Assembly (NCBI RefSeq): GCF_018614205.1
Contig: NZ_JAGGOS010000001.1
Location: 1-54,775, forward strand
DNA from: Streptomyces sp. ISL-36
GTDB taxonomy: Bacteria; Actinomycetota; Actinomycetes; Streptomycetales; Streptomycetaceae
DNA length: 54,775 nt
Direction: 5' to 3'
Part shown: positions 8,829 to 17,239 of the stretch, one piece after another
How positions within the stretch are numbered: the stretch's first letter is position 1
Layout of the letters: every line of letters starts with the position of its first letter
Notes under the pieces: generated by a model
What the model saw: only the letters and a program-made list of their open reading frames with translations
What the model was told of the DNA's origin: nothing
The model's database searches: none
Made by a program: the position numbers and the translations under genes

Positions 8829-10052
8829 GTGCAACGACCCACCCGCCTCCTTCTCGCCCTGGCCGCCGCCACCGGTCTGCTCGGCCTCGCCGCCGTGCCG
8901 GGCAGCGCCACCCCCACCGCTGCCCCCACGGTCGAGGCGGCTGCCGTCACCACCACCGCCACGTTCAACGACCCCGGCGGCGACGCCACGGCGCAGAACC
9001 GGGTCCGCGACCACATCCTGAGCCTGATCAACCAGGCCCCGGCGGGCTCGCGGATCTCCGCCGGGCTCTACACCTTCACCGACGACACCGTGACCGACGC
9101 CCTGGGCGCCGCCAAGACCCGCGGCGTCGACGTCCGCGTGATCGTCGACCACACCTCCGTGACCATGACCGGCGGCGAGTACGACCGCCTCGTCACCCGC
9201 CTCGGCACGGACCGCACCCAGGGATCCTGGGTCCTCGCGTGCCCCGCGGGCCGCGGCTGCATCGGAAGCCGGAAGCTGCCCAGCGACACCGACGGCGCCA
9301 TCAACCACAACAAGTTTTTCCTGTTCTCCTCCACCGGCGGCGCGAGCGACGTGGTCGTGCAGTCCTCCGCCAACATGACCGGTGTCCAGCGCACCGACCT
9401 GTTCAACAACGCCGTCACCATCGTCGACACCGGCCTCTACGGCAGCTACCAGACGTACTTCGGCGACATGGTCACGTACGGCACCTCCACCGGGCTCGAC
9501 CACTACTACAAGACCCCGATCAACGGCGCGTACAAGACGTACTTCTTCCCCCGCAAGGAGGCCGCGGGCACCTCGTACGACAACGACGCCTCCACCGACA
9601 CCATCAAGCTGATCCTCGACAAGGTCAGCTGTGCCGGCGGCACCCAGGTGCGCATGGCGGCCAACCTCTTCACCCGTGACGAGGTCGCCAGCGAGCTCGT
9701 CGCCCTCAAGAACGCGGGCTGCTCGGTGATCCTCGCCGCCGACGGCTACCCCGGCTCGATGGGCTCCGGCGTCGAGTCGATCATCTCCGGCAAGCTCACC
9801 CAGCGGGTCGAGTGCTACGAGGACCGCGGCACCGGCGTCGCCAAGGCCGGCCTCCACTCCAAGTACCTGCTCGTGGAGGGCACGTACGACGGTGTGGCCG
9901 GCAAGAAGCTGGTGTGGACGGGCAGCCACAACTACACCTACCCCGCGCTGCGGGCCAACGACGAGACGCTGCTGAAGATCGACAACGCGACGCTCTTCTC
10001 CCAGTACAAGGCGAACCACGAGCGGCTGATGAGCTACTGCGCCGGTAGCTGA
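8829..10052 (+). CDS. Secreted phospholipase D-like protein
   Basis: An exported phosphodiesterase of the PLD superfamily, 407 residues from this start. GTG 8829 is favoured because GGAG at 8815-8818 precedes it and it gives a clean signal peptide (QRPTRLLLALAAATGLLGLAAVPGSATP); upstream in-frame ATGs at 8796 and 8802 add basic residues. Two HKD half-sites are visible: INHNKFFLF and, near the C-terminus, LHSKYLLVEG followed by GSHNYT. Four or more cysteines (LACPAGRGC, SCAGG, AGCS, ECYED) suggest disulphides. Substrate may be phospholipid or nucleic acid; the family alone does not decide. Confidence 0.88.
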   Translation: MQRPTRLLLALAAATGLLGLAAVPGSATPTAAPTVEAAAVTTTATFNDPGGDATAQNRVRDHILSLINQAPAGSRISAGLYTFTDDTVTDALGAAKTRGVDVRVIVDHTSVTMTGGEYDRLVTRLGTDRTQGSWVLACPAGRGCIGSRKLPSDTDGAINHNKFFLFSSTGGASDVVVQSSANMTGVQRTDLFNNAVTIVDTGLYGSYQTYFGDMVTYGTSTGLDHYYKTPINGAYKTYFFPRKEAAGTSYDNDASTDTIKLILDKVSCAGGTQVRMAANLFTRDEVASELVALKNAGCSVILAADGYPGSMGSGVESIISGKLTQRVECYEDRGTGVAKAGLHSKYLLVEGTYDGVAGKKLVWTGSHNYTYPALRANDETLLKIDNATLFSQYKANHERLMSYCAGS

Positions 10053-10060
10053 CCCCAGCC

Positions 10061-10109
10061 ACGGCGAAGGGCCGGGTTCCCCACTTCGGGGAGCCCGGCC
10101 CTTCGCCGT
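10061..10109. terminator. bidirectional terminator between convergent genes
   Basis: A perfect 16-bp stem (ACGGCGAAGGGCCGGG, 10061-10076, with 10094-10109) carries an inner CCCC/GGGG stem. It lies between the converging phospholipase D-like and ABC permease genes. Confidence 0.85.
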
Positions 10110-10119
10110 ACGGCTGAGG

Positions 10120-12654
10120 TCACTCGGCCTTGATCGCGTTCAGCATGTTCAGCCTGGCGGCGCTGCGGGCCGGCCACATCGCGGCCAGCACACCGACCAG
10201 ACCGGCCAGGACCAGGAAGATCCCGATCCGGTCCCATGGCAGCACCAGCGCGTAGCCCGGCAGGCTGCTCCTGACGGTCTCGCCGAGCGCCCAGCCGAGG
10301 AACGCCCCGAGTCCGATGCCGACCACCGCGCCGAACAGCGAGATGACCACCGCCTCCAGACGGACCATCCGCTTCACCCGGCGCCGGTCGAGACCGATCG
10401 CCCGCAGCATGCCGATCTCCTGCTGACGCTCGAACACCGACATGGCCAGGGTGTTCACGACTCCGAGGATCGCGATGATCAGGGCCATCGCGAGCAGGCC
10501 GTACATGATGTTCAGCATCAGGTTGATCTGGCCGCCGAAGGCGTCACGGATGTCCTTGTGATCCATCACCGTGATCGCGGGATTGTCGCCCAGCGCCTGG
10601 ACGAGCGCCTTCTCGTGCGCCGCGGACTCGCCGCCGTCCGTCTTCACGTAGATCTGCGGGATGTACGGCATGGCGTCGTGAGCGGTGAGGATCTTCGCAT
10701 CGAGGACGATCGGCGAGGTGAACTCGCTCTCCTCGTAGATCGCGCCGACCTTCAGGGTGCCCTTCTTCTTGTCGCCGAAGGTGACCGGCAGCGAGTCGCC
10801 GACCTTCCAGCCCTGCTCGTCTGCCGTCTCGTCGGCGACCGCGACCTGTCCCTGGCCGAGCGAGGCGAAGGACCCGCCGACCAGGTGGAGGTTCAGGACC
10901 TTCTCGATGTCGCCGGGGGTGACGCCGGAGGCGGACGTGAAGTCCCCCTCGATCTCGAGGTAGCCGGCCTGCTGGGGCGACACGGCGGTGACGCCGGGCG
11001 TCTTCTCCAGCGCGGTGAGCGCCGTGCCGTCCAGGCCGCCACCCGCGCCGGCGGCCATGGTGATCATGTAGTCGGCCTTGATCTGGTCGACGGTCATCTT
11101 GTCCAGGGCCGTGCCGACCGTGACGCCGAGCACCGAAAGACCGGTGACCAGGGTGAGACCGATGGCCAGCGCGGAGGCGGTGGCGCCGGTACGGCGCGGA
11201 TTGCGGACCGCGTTCTGGCCGGCCAGCTTGCCCGCGACGCCGGAGGCCTTCAGGACGGGGCGCACGAGGGCGATGACCGGGCGGGACAGCAGCGGGATCA
11301 GTACGATCACGCCGATGAGGGTGAGGAAGGCGCCCGCGCCGATCAGCATCCGGCCCTCGTCGCCGCCGGAACCGGCACCGGCGATGATCCCCGCCGCGCC
11401 GAGGGCGGTGATCGCCGCGCCGATGGAGTTGCGCACGACCAGCGACTTGGTGGTGGCCACCGCGTGGACGCTGCTCATCGCCGCGACCGGCGGGATCTTC
11501 GCCGCCCGCCGGCCGGGCAGCCAGGCGGCCAGCATCGTGATCAGGACGCCGACGGCGAACGCGGAGACGACCGGGGTGGCGGTCAGGACCAGCGGCCCCT
11601 CCGGCATCTTCATGTCGAAGGCGGCCATGCCCGAGCGCAGCCCCAGGGCGAGCAGCACACCGAGACCGAAGCCGACCGCGGAGGCGACCAGACCGACCAC
11701 ACCGGCCTCGGCCAGCACCGAGCGGGTGATCTGCTTACGCGAGGCACCGACCGCGCGCATCAGCGCCAGTTCCTTGGTGCGCTGCGCGACGAGCATGGTG
11801 AAGGTGTTGGAGATCAGGAAGACACCGACGAAGAGCGCGATGCCGGCGAAGCCGAGCAGGAGCTTGTTGAGGCTGCTGAGGCCGGACTCGATCATGCGGG
11901 CCTGCTCGTCGGCGAGCGCCTGCCCGGTGCGGGCCTCGGCGTCCTTCCCGACCAGCGGCTGCACCGCGTCGAGGATCTTCGAGGCGTCGGCGCCCCGGTC
12001 GGCGCCGACCGTGATCTCCTGGAAGTAACCCGGCTTCAGGTAGAGCCGCTGGGCCGCCTCGGTGTCGAAGAGGATCAGGCTGCCACCGGCGCTCACGGCG
12101 CCGTCCTCGGTGGTGAAGACACCCGCGAGGCGGTACTCCTTCACCGGGCCGTTGGTCGCGACCCGTACGGGGTCGCCGACCTTGTAGCCGCCCTTGGCGG
12201 CGGTGTCCTCGTCGAGGGCGACCTGTCCGGCCCCGACCGGGCCCGCGCCCTCGGTGAAGTCGTACGCCGGGTCCTTGCCGTCCTTGCCGGGGGCGAAGTT
12301 GGTGCCCTTGTTGGACCAGCCGAGACCGATCAGCTTCCCGTCCTTGTCGGGCACCCCGGCGAAGCCGCTGACGCGGCCGGTGGCGGAGGCGACCCCGTCG
12401 AGGGCGCCGATCTTCTGCCGGGTCCGCTCGGAGAGGCCGGGGGCCTGCCGGGGGTCGTCGCGGTCCGCCGTCGAGGTGACGGCGACGGCCACGTCGTCGT
12501 AGCTCTTGGCCGACTGGTTGCGGAAGGCCTGGGAGAGGGTGTCGGTGAAGACGAGGGTGCCGGAGACGAAGGCCACGCCGAGCATCACGGCGAGCACGGT
12601 CATCAGCAGCCTGGCCTTGTGCGCGAGCACGTTGCGCAAGGCGGTACGGAACAT
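10120..12654 (-). CDS. FtsX/MacB-type ABC transporter permease
   Basis: An 844-residue fused permease with two FtsX-like halves. The N-terminal helix (about 13-36) is followed by a ~220-residue extracytoplasmic domain, then helices near 265-285, 315-340 and 360-385. The second half begins near 490 (RNPRRTGATASALAIGLTLVTGLSV), has its own external domain, and ends with three helices (INLMLNIMYGLLAMALIIAI ... IGIFLVLAGLVGVLAAMWP). RTKELALMRAVGASRKQI and RQQEIGMLRAIGLDRRRV are the conserved cytoplasmic loops. It should pair with the ATPase encoded 79 bp upstream to move lipids, lipoproteins or peptides; the substrate is unknown. Confidence 0.92.
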   Translation of the reverse strand: MFRTALRNVLAHKARLLMTVLAVMLGVAFVSGTLVFTDTLSQAFRNQSAKSYDDVAVAVTSTADRDDPRQAPGLSERTRQKIGALDGVASATGRVSGFAGVPDKDGKLIGLGWSNKGTNFAPGKDGKDPAYDFTEGAGPVGAGQVALDEDTAAKGGYKVGDPVRVATNGPVKEYRLAGVFTTEDGAVSAGGSLILFDTEAAQRLYLKPGYFQEITVGADRGADASKILDAVQPLVGKDAEARTGQALADEQARMIESGLSSLNKLLLGFAGIALFVGVFLISNTFTMLVAQRTKELALMRAVGASRKQITRSVLAEAGVVGLVASAVGFGLGVLLALGLRSGMAAFDMKMPEGPLVLTATPVVSAFAVGVLITMLAAWLPGRRAAKIPPVAAMSSVHAVATTKSLVVRNSIGAAITALGAAGIIAGAGSGGDEGRMLIGAGAFLTLIGVIVLIPLLSRPVIALVRPVLKASGVAGKLAGQNAVRNPRRTGATASALAIGLTLVTGLSVLGVTVGTALDKMTVDQIKADYMITMAAGAGGGLDGTALTALEKTPGVTAVSPQQAGYLEIEGDFTSASGVTPGDIEKVLNLHLVGGSFASLGQGQVAVADETADEQGWKVGDSLPVTFGDKKKGTLKVGAIYEESEFTSPIVLDAKILTAHDAMPYIPQIYVKTDGGESAAHEKALVQALGDNPAITVMDHKDIRDAFGGQINLMLNIMYGLLAMALIIAILGVVNTLAMSVFERQQEIGMLRAIGLDRRRVKRMVRLEAVVISLFGAVVGIGLGAFLGWALGETVRSSLPGYALVLPWDRIGIFLVLAGLVGVLAAMWPARSAARLNMLNAIKAE

Positions 12655-12732
12655 GGAGGTGTCCTGGAGTGGGGCCCCTGAGGGGCGAACGTCGAAGGAG
12701 GCGGGTCACCGGGGCCGGGGACCCCGGGCGCG

Positions 12733-13503
12733 TCAGCTCGTGCGGCCCTTGGCGTCGAAGGCCTTCATGCGGTCGAGCACGCCGTCCGCCGTCGGGCTGA
12801 GCATCTCGTCGACGATCCGGCCGTCCGCCAGGAAGATCACGCGGTCCGCGTAGGAGGCGGCGACCGGGTCGTGGGTGACCATGACGACGGTCTGCCCCAG
12901 CTCGCGCACCGAATTGCGCAGGAAGCCCAGCACCTCCGCGCCCGAGCGCGAGTCCAGGTTTCCGGTCGGCTCGTCGCCGAAGATGATCTCGGGGCGGGAG
13001 GCCAGCGCGCGGGCCACGGCGACCCGCTGCTGCTGGCCGCCGGAGAGCTGCGCGGGGCGGTGGCTCAGCCGGCCGGAGAGGCCGATCATGTCGATCACCC
13101 GCTCCACCCACTGCTTGTCGGGCCTGCGGCCCGCGATGTCCATCGGCAGCGTGATGTTCTCGAGCGCCGTCAGCGTCGGAAGGAGGTTGAACGCCTGGAA
13201 GATGAAGCCGATCTTGTCCCGGCGCAGCTGTGTGAGCTGCTTGTCCTTCAGGGTGCCGAGCTCGGTCTCGCCGATGCGGACCGAGCCGGAGCTGAAGGAG
13301 TCCAGGCCGGCGACACAGTGCATCAGGGTCGACTTGCCGGAGCCCGAGGGGCCCATGATCGCGGTGAACTCTCCCTGCCGGAAGTCCACGGTGACCTGGT
13401 CCAGGGCGACCACCTGGGTCTCACCCTGTCCGTAGACCTTCGAAAGATCCTGGGCGCGGGCGGCCACCGCGGTGGCGCGGGACACGGTGGGGGTGGTGGT
13501 CAC
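12733..13503 (-). CDS. ABC transporter ATP-binding protein (LolD/MacB class)
   Basis: A 256-residue nucleotide-binding subunit, first gene of a two-gene operon with the FtsX-type permease. Walker A is GPSGSGKST (residues 51-59), the Q-loop region GFIFQAFNLLP, signature LSGGQQQRVAVARAL, Walker B IIFGDEPTGNLD, and the switch His is in MVTHD. The GTG start at 13503 has AGGAG (minus strand, 13511-13515) 7 nt upstream; longer in-frame extensions lack such support and look non-coding. Confidence 0.93.
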   Translation of the reverse strand: MTTTPTVSRATAVAARAQDLSKVYGQGETQVVALDQVTVDFRQGEFTAIMGPSGSGKSTLMHCVAGLDSFSSGSVRIGETELGTLKDKQLTQLRRDKIGFIFQAFNLLPTLTALENITLPMDIAGRRPDKQWVERVIDMIGLSGRLSHRPAQLSGGQQQRVAVARALASRPEIIFGDEPTGNLDSRSGAEVLGFLRNSVRELGQTVVMVTHDPVAASYADRVIFLADGRIVDEMLSPTADGVLDRMKAFDAKGRTS

Positions 13504-13847
13504 GAGGGGACTCCTGTCGGGACGGTGCGTTCGGGAACCACTCCATCGTGTCGAGCGTTGAGGCGCCGGGCGTCCGTCCACATGCCCGTTCCGGGGGCAG
13601 CCTGGAGTCGGACCGGGGGGCCCGACCGTCCTCCTGAGGTATGACGGGAGCCCTGAGGCGTCCGTGGGGGTCCGGGCGGCCGGCACGCCGTGGGGGAACG
13701 CGTCACGGGTGCGGCGACTTTCCGTCATTCCCAAGTGTGCGTCTTTGCGCCTGCGAGCCCCGTCACACTTCGTCAGATGGGGGCCCCACCTGCACTGACA
13801 CACCCTCAGGCCTCAATAAAATAAGACAACATCGGGCCTTCGTTCGG
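13504..13847. promoter_or_regulatory. divergent control region between ABC operon and bldA
   Basis: A 344-bp gene-free stretch that must hold the leftward ABC promoter and sequences upstream of bldA. I see an inverted repeat AAGTGTG (13733-13739)/CACACTT (13764-13770) and an unusually AT-rich patch (CTCAATAAAATAAGACAAC, about 13812-13830). No coding capacity is convincing on either strand. Confidence 0.4.
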
Positions 13848-13875
13848 CTGAACGGGGGAAGCTCCCCGATAGGCT
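13848..13875 (+). promoter_or_regulatory. probable bldA promoter
   Basis: CTGAAC (13848-13853) and TAGGCT (13870-13875), 16 nt apart, form a plausible housekeeping-type -35/-10 pair. This predicts transcription starting about 20 nt before the mature tRNA 5' end. A short GGGG/CCCC dyad sits between the boxes. Confidence 0.45.
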
Positions 13876-13903
13876 CATGTGCCGACGCGGAGCCGCGCGC
13901 CAT

Positions 13904-13985
13904 GCCCGGATGGTGGAATGCAGACACGGCGAGCTTAAACCTCGCTGGCCTTCGGGCCGTACCGGTTCGAGTCCGGTTCCGGGCA
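13904..13985 (+). tRNA. bldA: tRNA-Leu (anticodon UAA), bldA
   Basis: A class II tRNA. The acceptor stem GCCCGGA (13904-13910) pairs with TCCGGGC (13978-13984), with discriminator A at 13985. The anticodon stem GCGAG/CTCGC (13929-13933, 13941-13945) encloses loop CTTAAAC, giving anticodon UAA at 13936-13938. A long variable arm (TGGCCTTCGGGCCG) and a T arm with GGTTCGAGTC follow; CCA is not encoded. It is the leucyl-tRNA reading the rare codon UUA, which in Streptomyces gates aerial growth and antibiotic production (the bldA gene). Confidence 0.97.
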
Positions 13986-14116
13986 CAGCTCCCCCCTGCT
14001 CCCCGCCGGGCTTCCTTAACGATCGTGGAAAGATCCTCCCCGAGCACTAGGGAGTTTCTTTTGCTTCCGCATTACTCTTGACGCAAGGCCGCGCAGTGCG
14101 GCCATGGAGGAGTGAG

Positions 14117-14998
14117 ATGAGGAGCAGCAACCCGGTCTTCTCGCGACGGGGGTTCAGCCGCGACAACGCCGCCGGCTTCAACGCGCAGCAGCCGCAGGCC
14201 GGGGGCCCCGCCGTCGGAACGAGCCCGTATGCCGAGGGCGCGACCAACCCGTACGCGACCAACCCGTACGCCCAGGACACCCAGCTGGGCGCCCCGCCGC
14301 AGGCCCGCGGCAATGTGATGACGATCGACGACGTCGTGAGCCGTACGGCCATGACGCTCGGCACGGTGGTGGTCACCGCCGCCCTGTCGTGGGTGCTCCT
14401 GCCCGTCGACCAGTCGAACATCGCCAAGTCCTACGGCATCGCCATCGGCGCCGCCCTGGTGGCCTTCGTCCTGGCCATGGTGCAGTCCTTCAAGCGCAAG
14501 GCCTCGCCGGCGATCATCCTGGCCTACGCGGCCTTCGAGGGTGTCTTCCTCGGGGTGATCTCCAGCGCGGTCTCGACCTACATCTCTCCCGGTGTGGTCG
14601 CCCAGGCGGTGCTCGGCACGATGGCGGTCTTCGCCGGTGTGCTCATCGCCTACAAGATGCGCTGGATCCGTGTCACCCGCCGTTTCTACGGCTTCGTGAT
14701 GGCGGCCGCGATCGGCTTCATCCTGCTGATGGCGGTCAACGCGCTGTTCTCGCTCTTCGACGGCGCCGGTGACGGTCTGGGCTTCCGCAGCGGTGGCCTC
14801 GGCATCCTCTTCGGCGTGATCGGCATCATCCTGGGTGCCTGCTTCCTCGCCCTCGACTTCAAGCAGGTCGAGGACGGCGTCACCTACGGCGCCCCGCGCG
14901 AGGAGTCCTGGCTGGCGGCCTTCGGCCTCACCCTGACCCTGGTGTGGATCTACCTGGAGATGCTGCGTCTGCTGTCGATCCTGCAGGGCGACGACTGA
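14117..14998 (+). CDS. Bax inhibitor-1/YccA family membrane protein
   Basis: A 293-residue integral membrane protein. A soluble N-terminus (about 1-70) rich in Asn, Pro, Tyr and Ala includes the repeat NPYATNPYA. Seven hydrophobic segments span about 80 to 290, with the family's late acidic motif region (FLALDFKQVEDGV) and a C-terminal WIYLEMLRLLSIL helix. Family members are proposed pH-sensitive calcium-leak channels; the role in Streptomyces is not known. GGAGGAG at 14107-14113 supports the ATG. It starts 131 bp after bldA on the same strand. Confidence 0.9.
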   Translation: MRSSNPVFSRRGFSRDNAAGFNAQQPQAGGPAVGTSPYAEGATNPYATNPYAQDTQLGAPPQARGNVMTIDDVVSRTAMTLGTVVVTAALSWVLLPVDQSNIAKSYGIAIGAALVAFVLAMVQSFKRKASPAIILAYAAFEGVFLGVISSAVSTYISPGVVAQAVLGTMAVFAGVLIAYKMRWIRVTRRFYGFVMAAAIGFILLMAVNALFSLFDGAGDGLGFRSGGLGILFGVIGIILGACFLALDFKQVEDGVTYGAPREESWLAAFGLTLTLVWIYLEMLRLLSILQGDD

Positions 14999-15016
14999 CG
15001 CTTCACCCGTACGTGA

Positions 15017-15053
15017 GGAAGGGCCCGCCGGCTTCGTGTCGGCGGGCCCTTCC
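15017..15053 (+). terminator. terminator after the Bax-inhibitor-1-like gene
   Basis: A perfect 14-bp stem GGAAGGGCCCGCCG (15017-15030) with 15040-15053, loop 9 nt, 18 nt after the stop. Confidence 0.8.
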
Positions 15054-15144
15054 GCGTCACCGGGGTGAGTCGGTCGACAGGCATGTCGCCACGTCCGGCC
15101 CGTGCGGTGGGACGTGGGGCCCGCCGCGGCGGACCCCACGGAGG

Positions 15145-15375
15145 TCAGAGCAGCCGGCGGGCCGCTCGGCGGAGGTCGTACTCGTGGATGATCGCCTTCG
15201 CGTGGCCGTACGAGAGCTCGTGTTCGCCCCGGAGCCAGCTGACCTTCTCCTCGAAGCGGACGAGGGAGGGGCCTTCCTCGACGGTGCGGAGCCAGTCGGA
15301 GACTTCACGACCGGTGCAATGGGGGATACGGGCGAGCAGATTGCGGTGGGTCTCTTCGGAGAAGACGTGGGACAT
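15145..15375 (-). CDS. Small DUF4287-type protein
   Basis: A 76-residue cytosolic protein beginning MSHVFSEETHRNLLARIPHCTG and ending in a YGHAKAIIHEYDLRRAARRL segment. This fits the short helical DUF4287 family by eye; function unknown. GGAGG lies 7 nt before the ATG on the minus strand. It is divergent from the gene at 15477, the two sharing a ~100-bp promoter region. Confidence 0.75.
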   Translation of the reverse strand: MSHVFSEETHRNLLARIPHCTGREVSDWLRTVEEGPSLVRFEEKVSWLRGEHELSYGHAKAIIHEYDLRRAARRLL

Positions 15376-15476
15376 TCGGCGCCTCCGGACGCGTATTGCC
15401 GTGTGCTCCTTCCCGTCACCGTGCCCGAGCGCGGGCCCGTTGGCAACAGTCCCCGGACGGCGCATAGGGTCGCGGA

Positions 15477-15806
15477 GTGCTTGATACGAGTGAACTGACC
15501 GCCGCCGTCGAGCGGTTCGCCGACCGCCTCAGGGCCGCCCCGCAGAGCCGCCTCCAGCGCGGCGCCGCCGCCGAAGGACTGGCGCTGGCAAGGGAATTGG
15601 CACTTCGGGCGCAGCGGATCGAGGAGCCGGAGGGGTCCGCGCGGATCATGCCGGACGCCGGTGTCTTCACGGTCGCCGACCAACTTGTGGTCGCAGGAAA
15701 CGATCTGGCGGAGATTCTGCGAACGGCCCCGGCGGGCTCCCGGGAACGGGAACTGGGCGAGGCCGTGGATCTCGTACGGGAGGCGGCGGGGCGGGCGGGT
15801 CTGTAG
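15477..15806 (+). CDS. Hypothetical protein, 109 aa
   Basis: An alanine/arginine-rich, helix-prone protein (MLDTSELTAAVERFADRLRA ... AREAAGRAGL style) with no membrane segment, signal peptide or recognisable motif. Codon use has the strong GC3 bias of real genes here. The GTG start has GGAG-like bases just upstream, very close to the codon. I do not recognise the family. Confidence 0.65.
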   Translation: MLDTSELTAAVERFADRLRAAPQSRLQRGAAAEGLALARELALRAQRIEEPEGSARIMPDAGVFTVADQLVVAGNDLAEILRTAPAGSRERELGEAVDLVREAAGRAGL

Positions 15807-15916
15807 CCCGGGGGGCCGGTCTTGAGGGCCTGTCGCCGGGACTGCCTCCAAGGGCTTGGCCCTTGGGTCCCCGGGCCGGGGGCCGGTGCGGCGGCCCGTG
15901 AAGGCCGCTCACGGGG

Positions 15917-16768
15917 TCAGAGAGACGCGATCACGCGGTCGGCGAGGATGTAGACGCTCCCGTCCTCCGCGTCCCCGCAGGAGAACGTCAGGGCGTACGC
16001 GCCCGAGACACCCGAACCGCCCAGCAGGACCGGCGCGTGGCCGGCGCGCAGAGCCTCCGCGAGACGCTCCGCGGTCTCCCGGTGACCCGGCGTCATGCAG
16101 AGCGTGGTGCCGTCGGCGAAGACGTACACGTCGAGCGTGCCGAGCGGGCCGGGGCGTACGTCGGTCAGCGCCGTCCGCGTCTCGGCGAGGTCCTCCAGGC
16201 GCGCCACCGTGCGCTCATGGTCGGTGACGACGGGTGTCTGGACCGGGACGAAGTCCGGGTGCGACGGGTGCCGGCGGCGGGCCGCCGCGAGCTCCGGGGA
16301 GTCCTCGGCGTACTCGGTCAACTCCGGCAACTCGTCCAGGACGCTGTCGGTGCCGACGCCGTCCAGCGCGGCGGCCTCGGCCTCCATCGCCTCCAGGGCC
16401 ATGGCCTCCAGACCCGCGAAGTCGGCCTGGCGCGGCACGAAGTACGGACCGTCCTCGGCCGGCCCGGCCAGGCCGCCGAGCGCGGACGGGGCGTCGGCGG
16501 CGTCCCGGGCCTCCTGCGCCGCCCAGAAGGCCCGCGCCTCGGCGAGCTCGCGCTCGCGCTCCTCGGCCAGCGCCTCGGCGACGGCGGCGCGTATCTCGGC
16601 GGCCGGAGTCTGGCGGGCCTGAGGGACGGACACCCCGTGCGCGACAGCCAGTTCGCTACGGAGAGCGGTGACCTGCTTACGGAGACCGTGGGCAGCGTGC
16701 AGGGCGGCGGCGCCCACGGCCGTGGCGGCGGCCGTGGTCACCAGCAGGGCAAGAGACATGGCGCTCAC
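15917..16768 (-). CDS. Hypothetical membrane-anchored protein
   Basis: A 283-residue protein with an N-terminal hydrophobic helix (ALLVTTAAATAVGAAALHAA, about residues 7-26) and no obvious cleavage site, so probably anchored. An Ala/Glu-rich, coiled-coil-prone middle (about 55-165) precedes a C-terminal domain of about 100 residues (LGTLDVYVFADGTTLCMTPGHRETAERLAEAL ... SVYILADRVIASL). The GTG start at 16768 and an ATG at 16759 are both possible. No family recognised. Confidence 0.75.
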   Translation of the reverse strand: MSAMSLALLVTTAAATAVGAAALHAAHGLRKQVTALRSELAVAHGVSVPQARQTPAAEIRAAVAEALAEERERELAEARAFWAAQEARDAADAPSALGGLAGPAEDGPYFVPRQADFAGLEAMALEAMEAEAAALDGVGTDSVLDELPELTEYAEDSPELAAARRRHPSHPDFVPVQTPVVTDHERTVARLEDLAETRTALTDVRPGPLGTLDVYVFADGTTLCMTPGHRETAERLAEALRAGHAPVLLGGSGVSGAYALTFSCGDAEDGSVYILADRVIASL

Positions 16769-17020
16769 TGACGTACTCCCGATTCCGAGTCGATCCCCCG
16801 ACTTCCTACATCAGCTTGTCCTGGGAGTGCGCGTCCTGTCAGTGCATTACGTCACGAAATGGACAGGTATTTGTGCCGGGTGTTTAGTCCTGGAACTGCC
16901 GTGACCTGGGGGAACGGTCTCCCTAGGGATGTAGGTCACATCCTGGGGGAGATTCGGTCACGGCTCGGACGCGGGACGGTTGGGATCCGCGTCAGAAGTC
17001 CATGGGAGCGCTGCCGCTAC
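16769..17020. other. gene-free stretch before the tandem repeat
   Basis: This interval holds the promoter of the minus-strand gene ending at 15917 and unassigned sequence. I see no convincing ORF or RNA here. The seven bases CCGCTAC at 17014-17020 already match the end of the 100-bp repeat unit that follows. Confidence 0.4.
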
Positions 17021-17239
17021 GGCTCAGCTCAGCCGCTCGGTTCTTCGGTCGCGCTGAGCTTCGCCACCGCTGCGGGCAGGTGCCGCCCTCGTTCCTCGGG
17101 CGACCCCTACCCTCCGCTACGGCTCAGCTCAGCCGCTCGGTTCTTCGGTCGCGCTGAGCTTCGCCACCGCTGCGGGCAGGTGCCGCCCTCGTTCCTCGGG
17201 CGACCCCTACCCTCCGCTACGGCTCAGCTCAGCCGCTCG
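17014..17239. repeat. 100-bp tandem repeat, 2.2 copies, overlapping thiolase 3' end
   Basis: Two identical 100-bp units, 17021-17120 and 17121-17220, are followed by 19 bp of a third (17221-17239) that encodes the last codons and stop of the thiolase. Seven bases of the unit also precede the first copy. Each unit can form a hairpin: AGCTCAGC pairs with GCTGAGCT (17026-17033 with 17053-17060 in copy 1). Complete identity of the copies implies recent duplication or gene conversion. Confidence 0.95.

Noticed and set aside
12026..12028. TTA codon in the ABC permease
   Set aside because: The antisense TAA is out of frame (it spans a Gly-Tyr codon pair).
10558..12681. A 707-codon plus-strand open frame opposite the FtsX-type permease
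   Set aside because: Antisense shadow of a well-defined permease with no domain of its own.
17014..17239. CRISPR-like repeat
   Set aside because: The 100-bp units are contiguous and identical with no spacers and no cas genes nearby.
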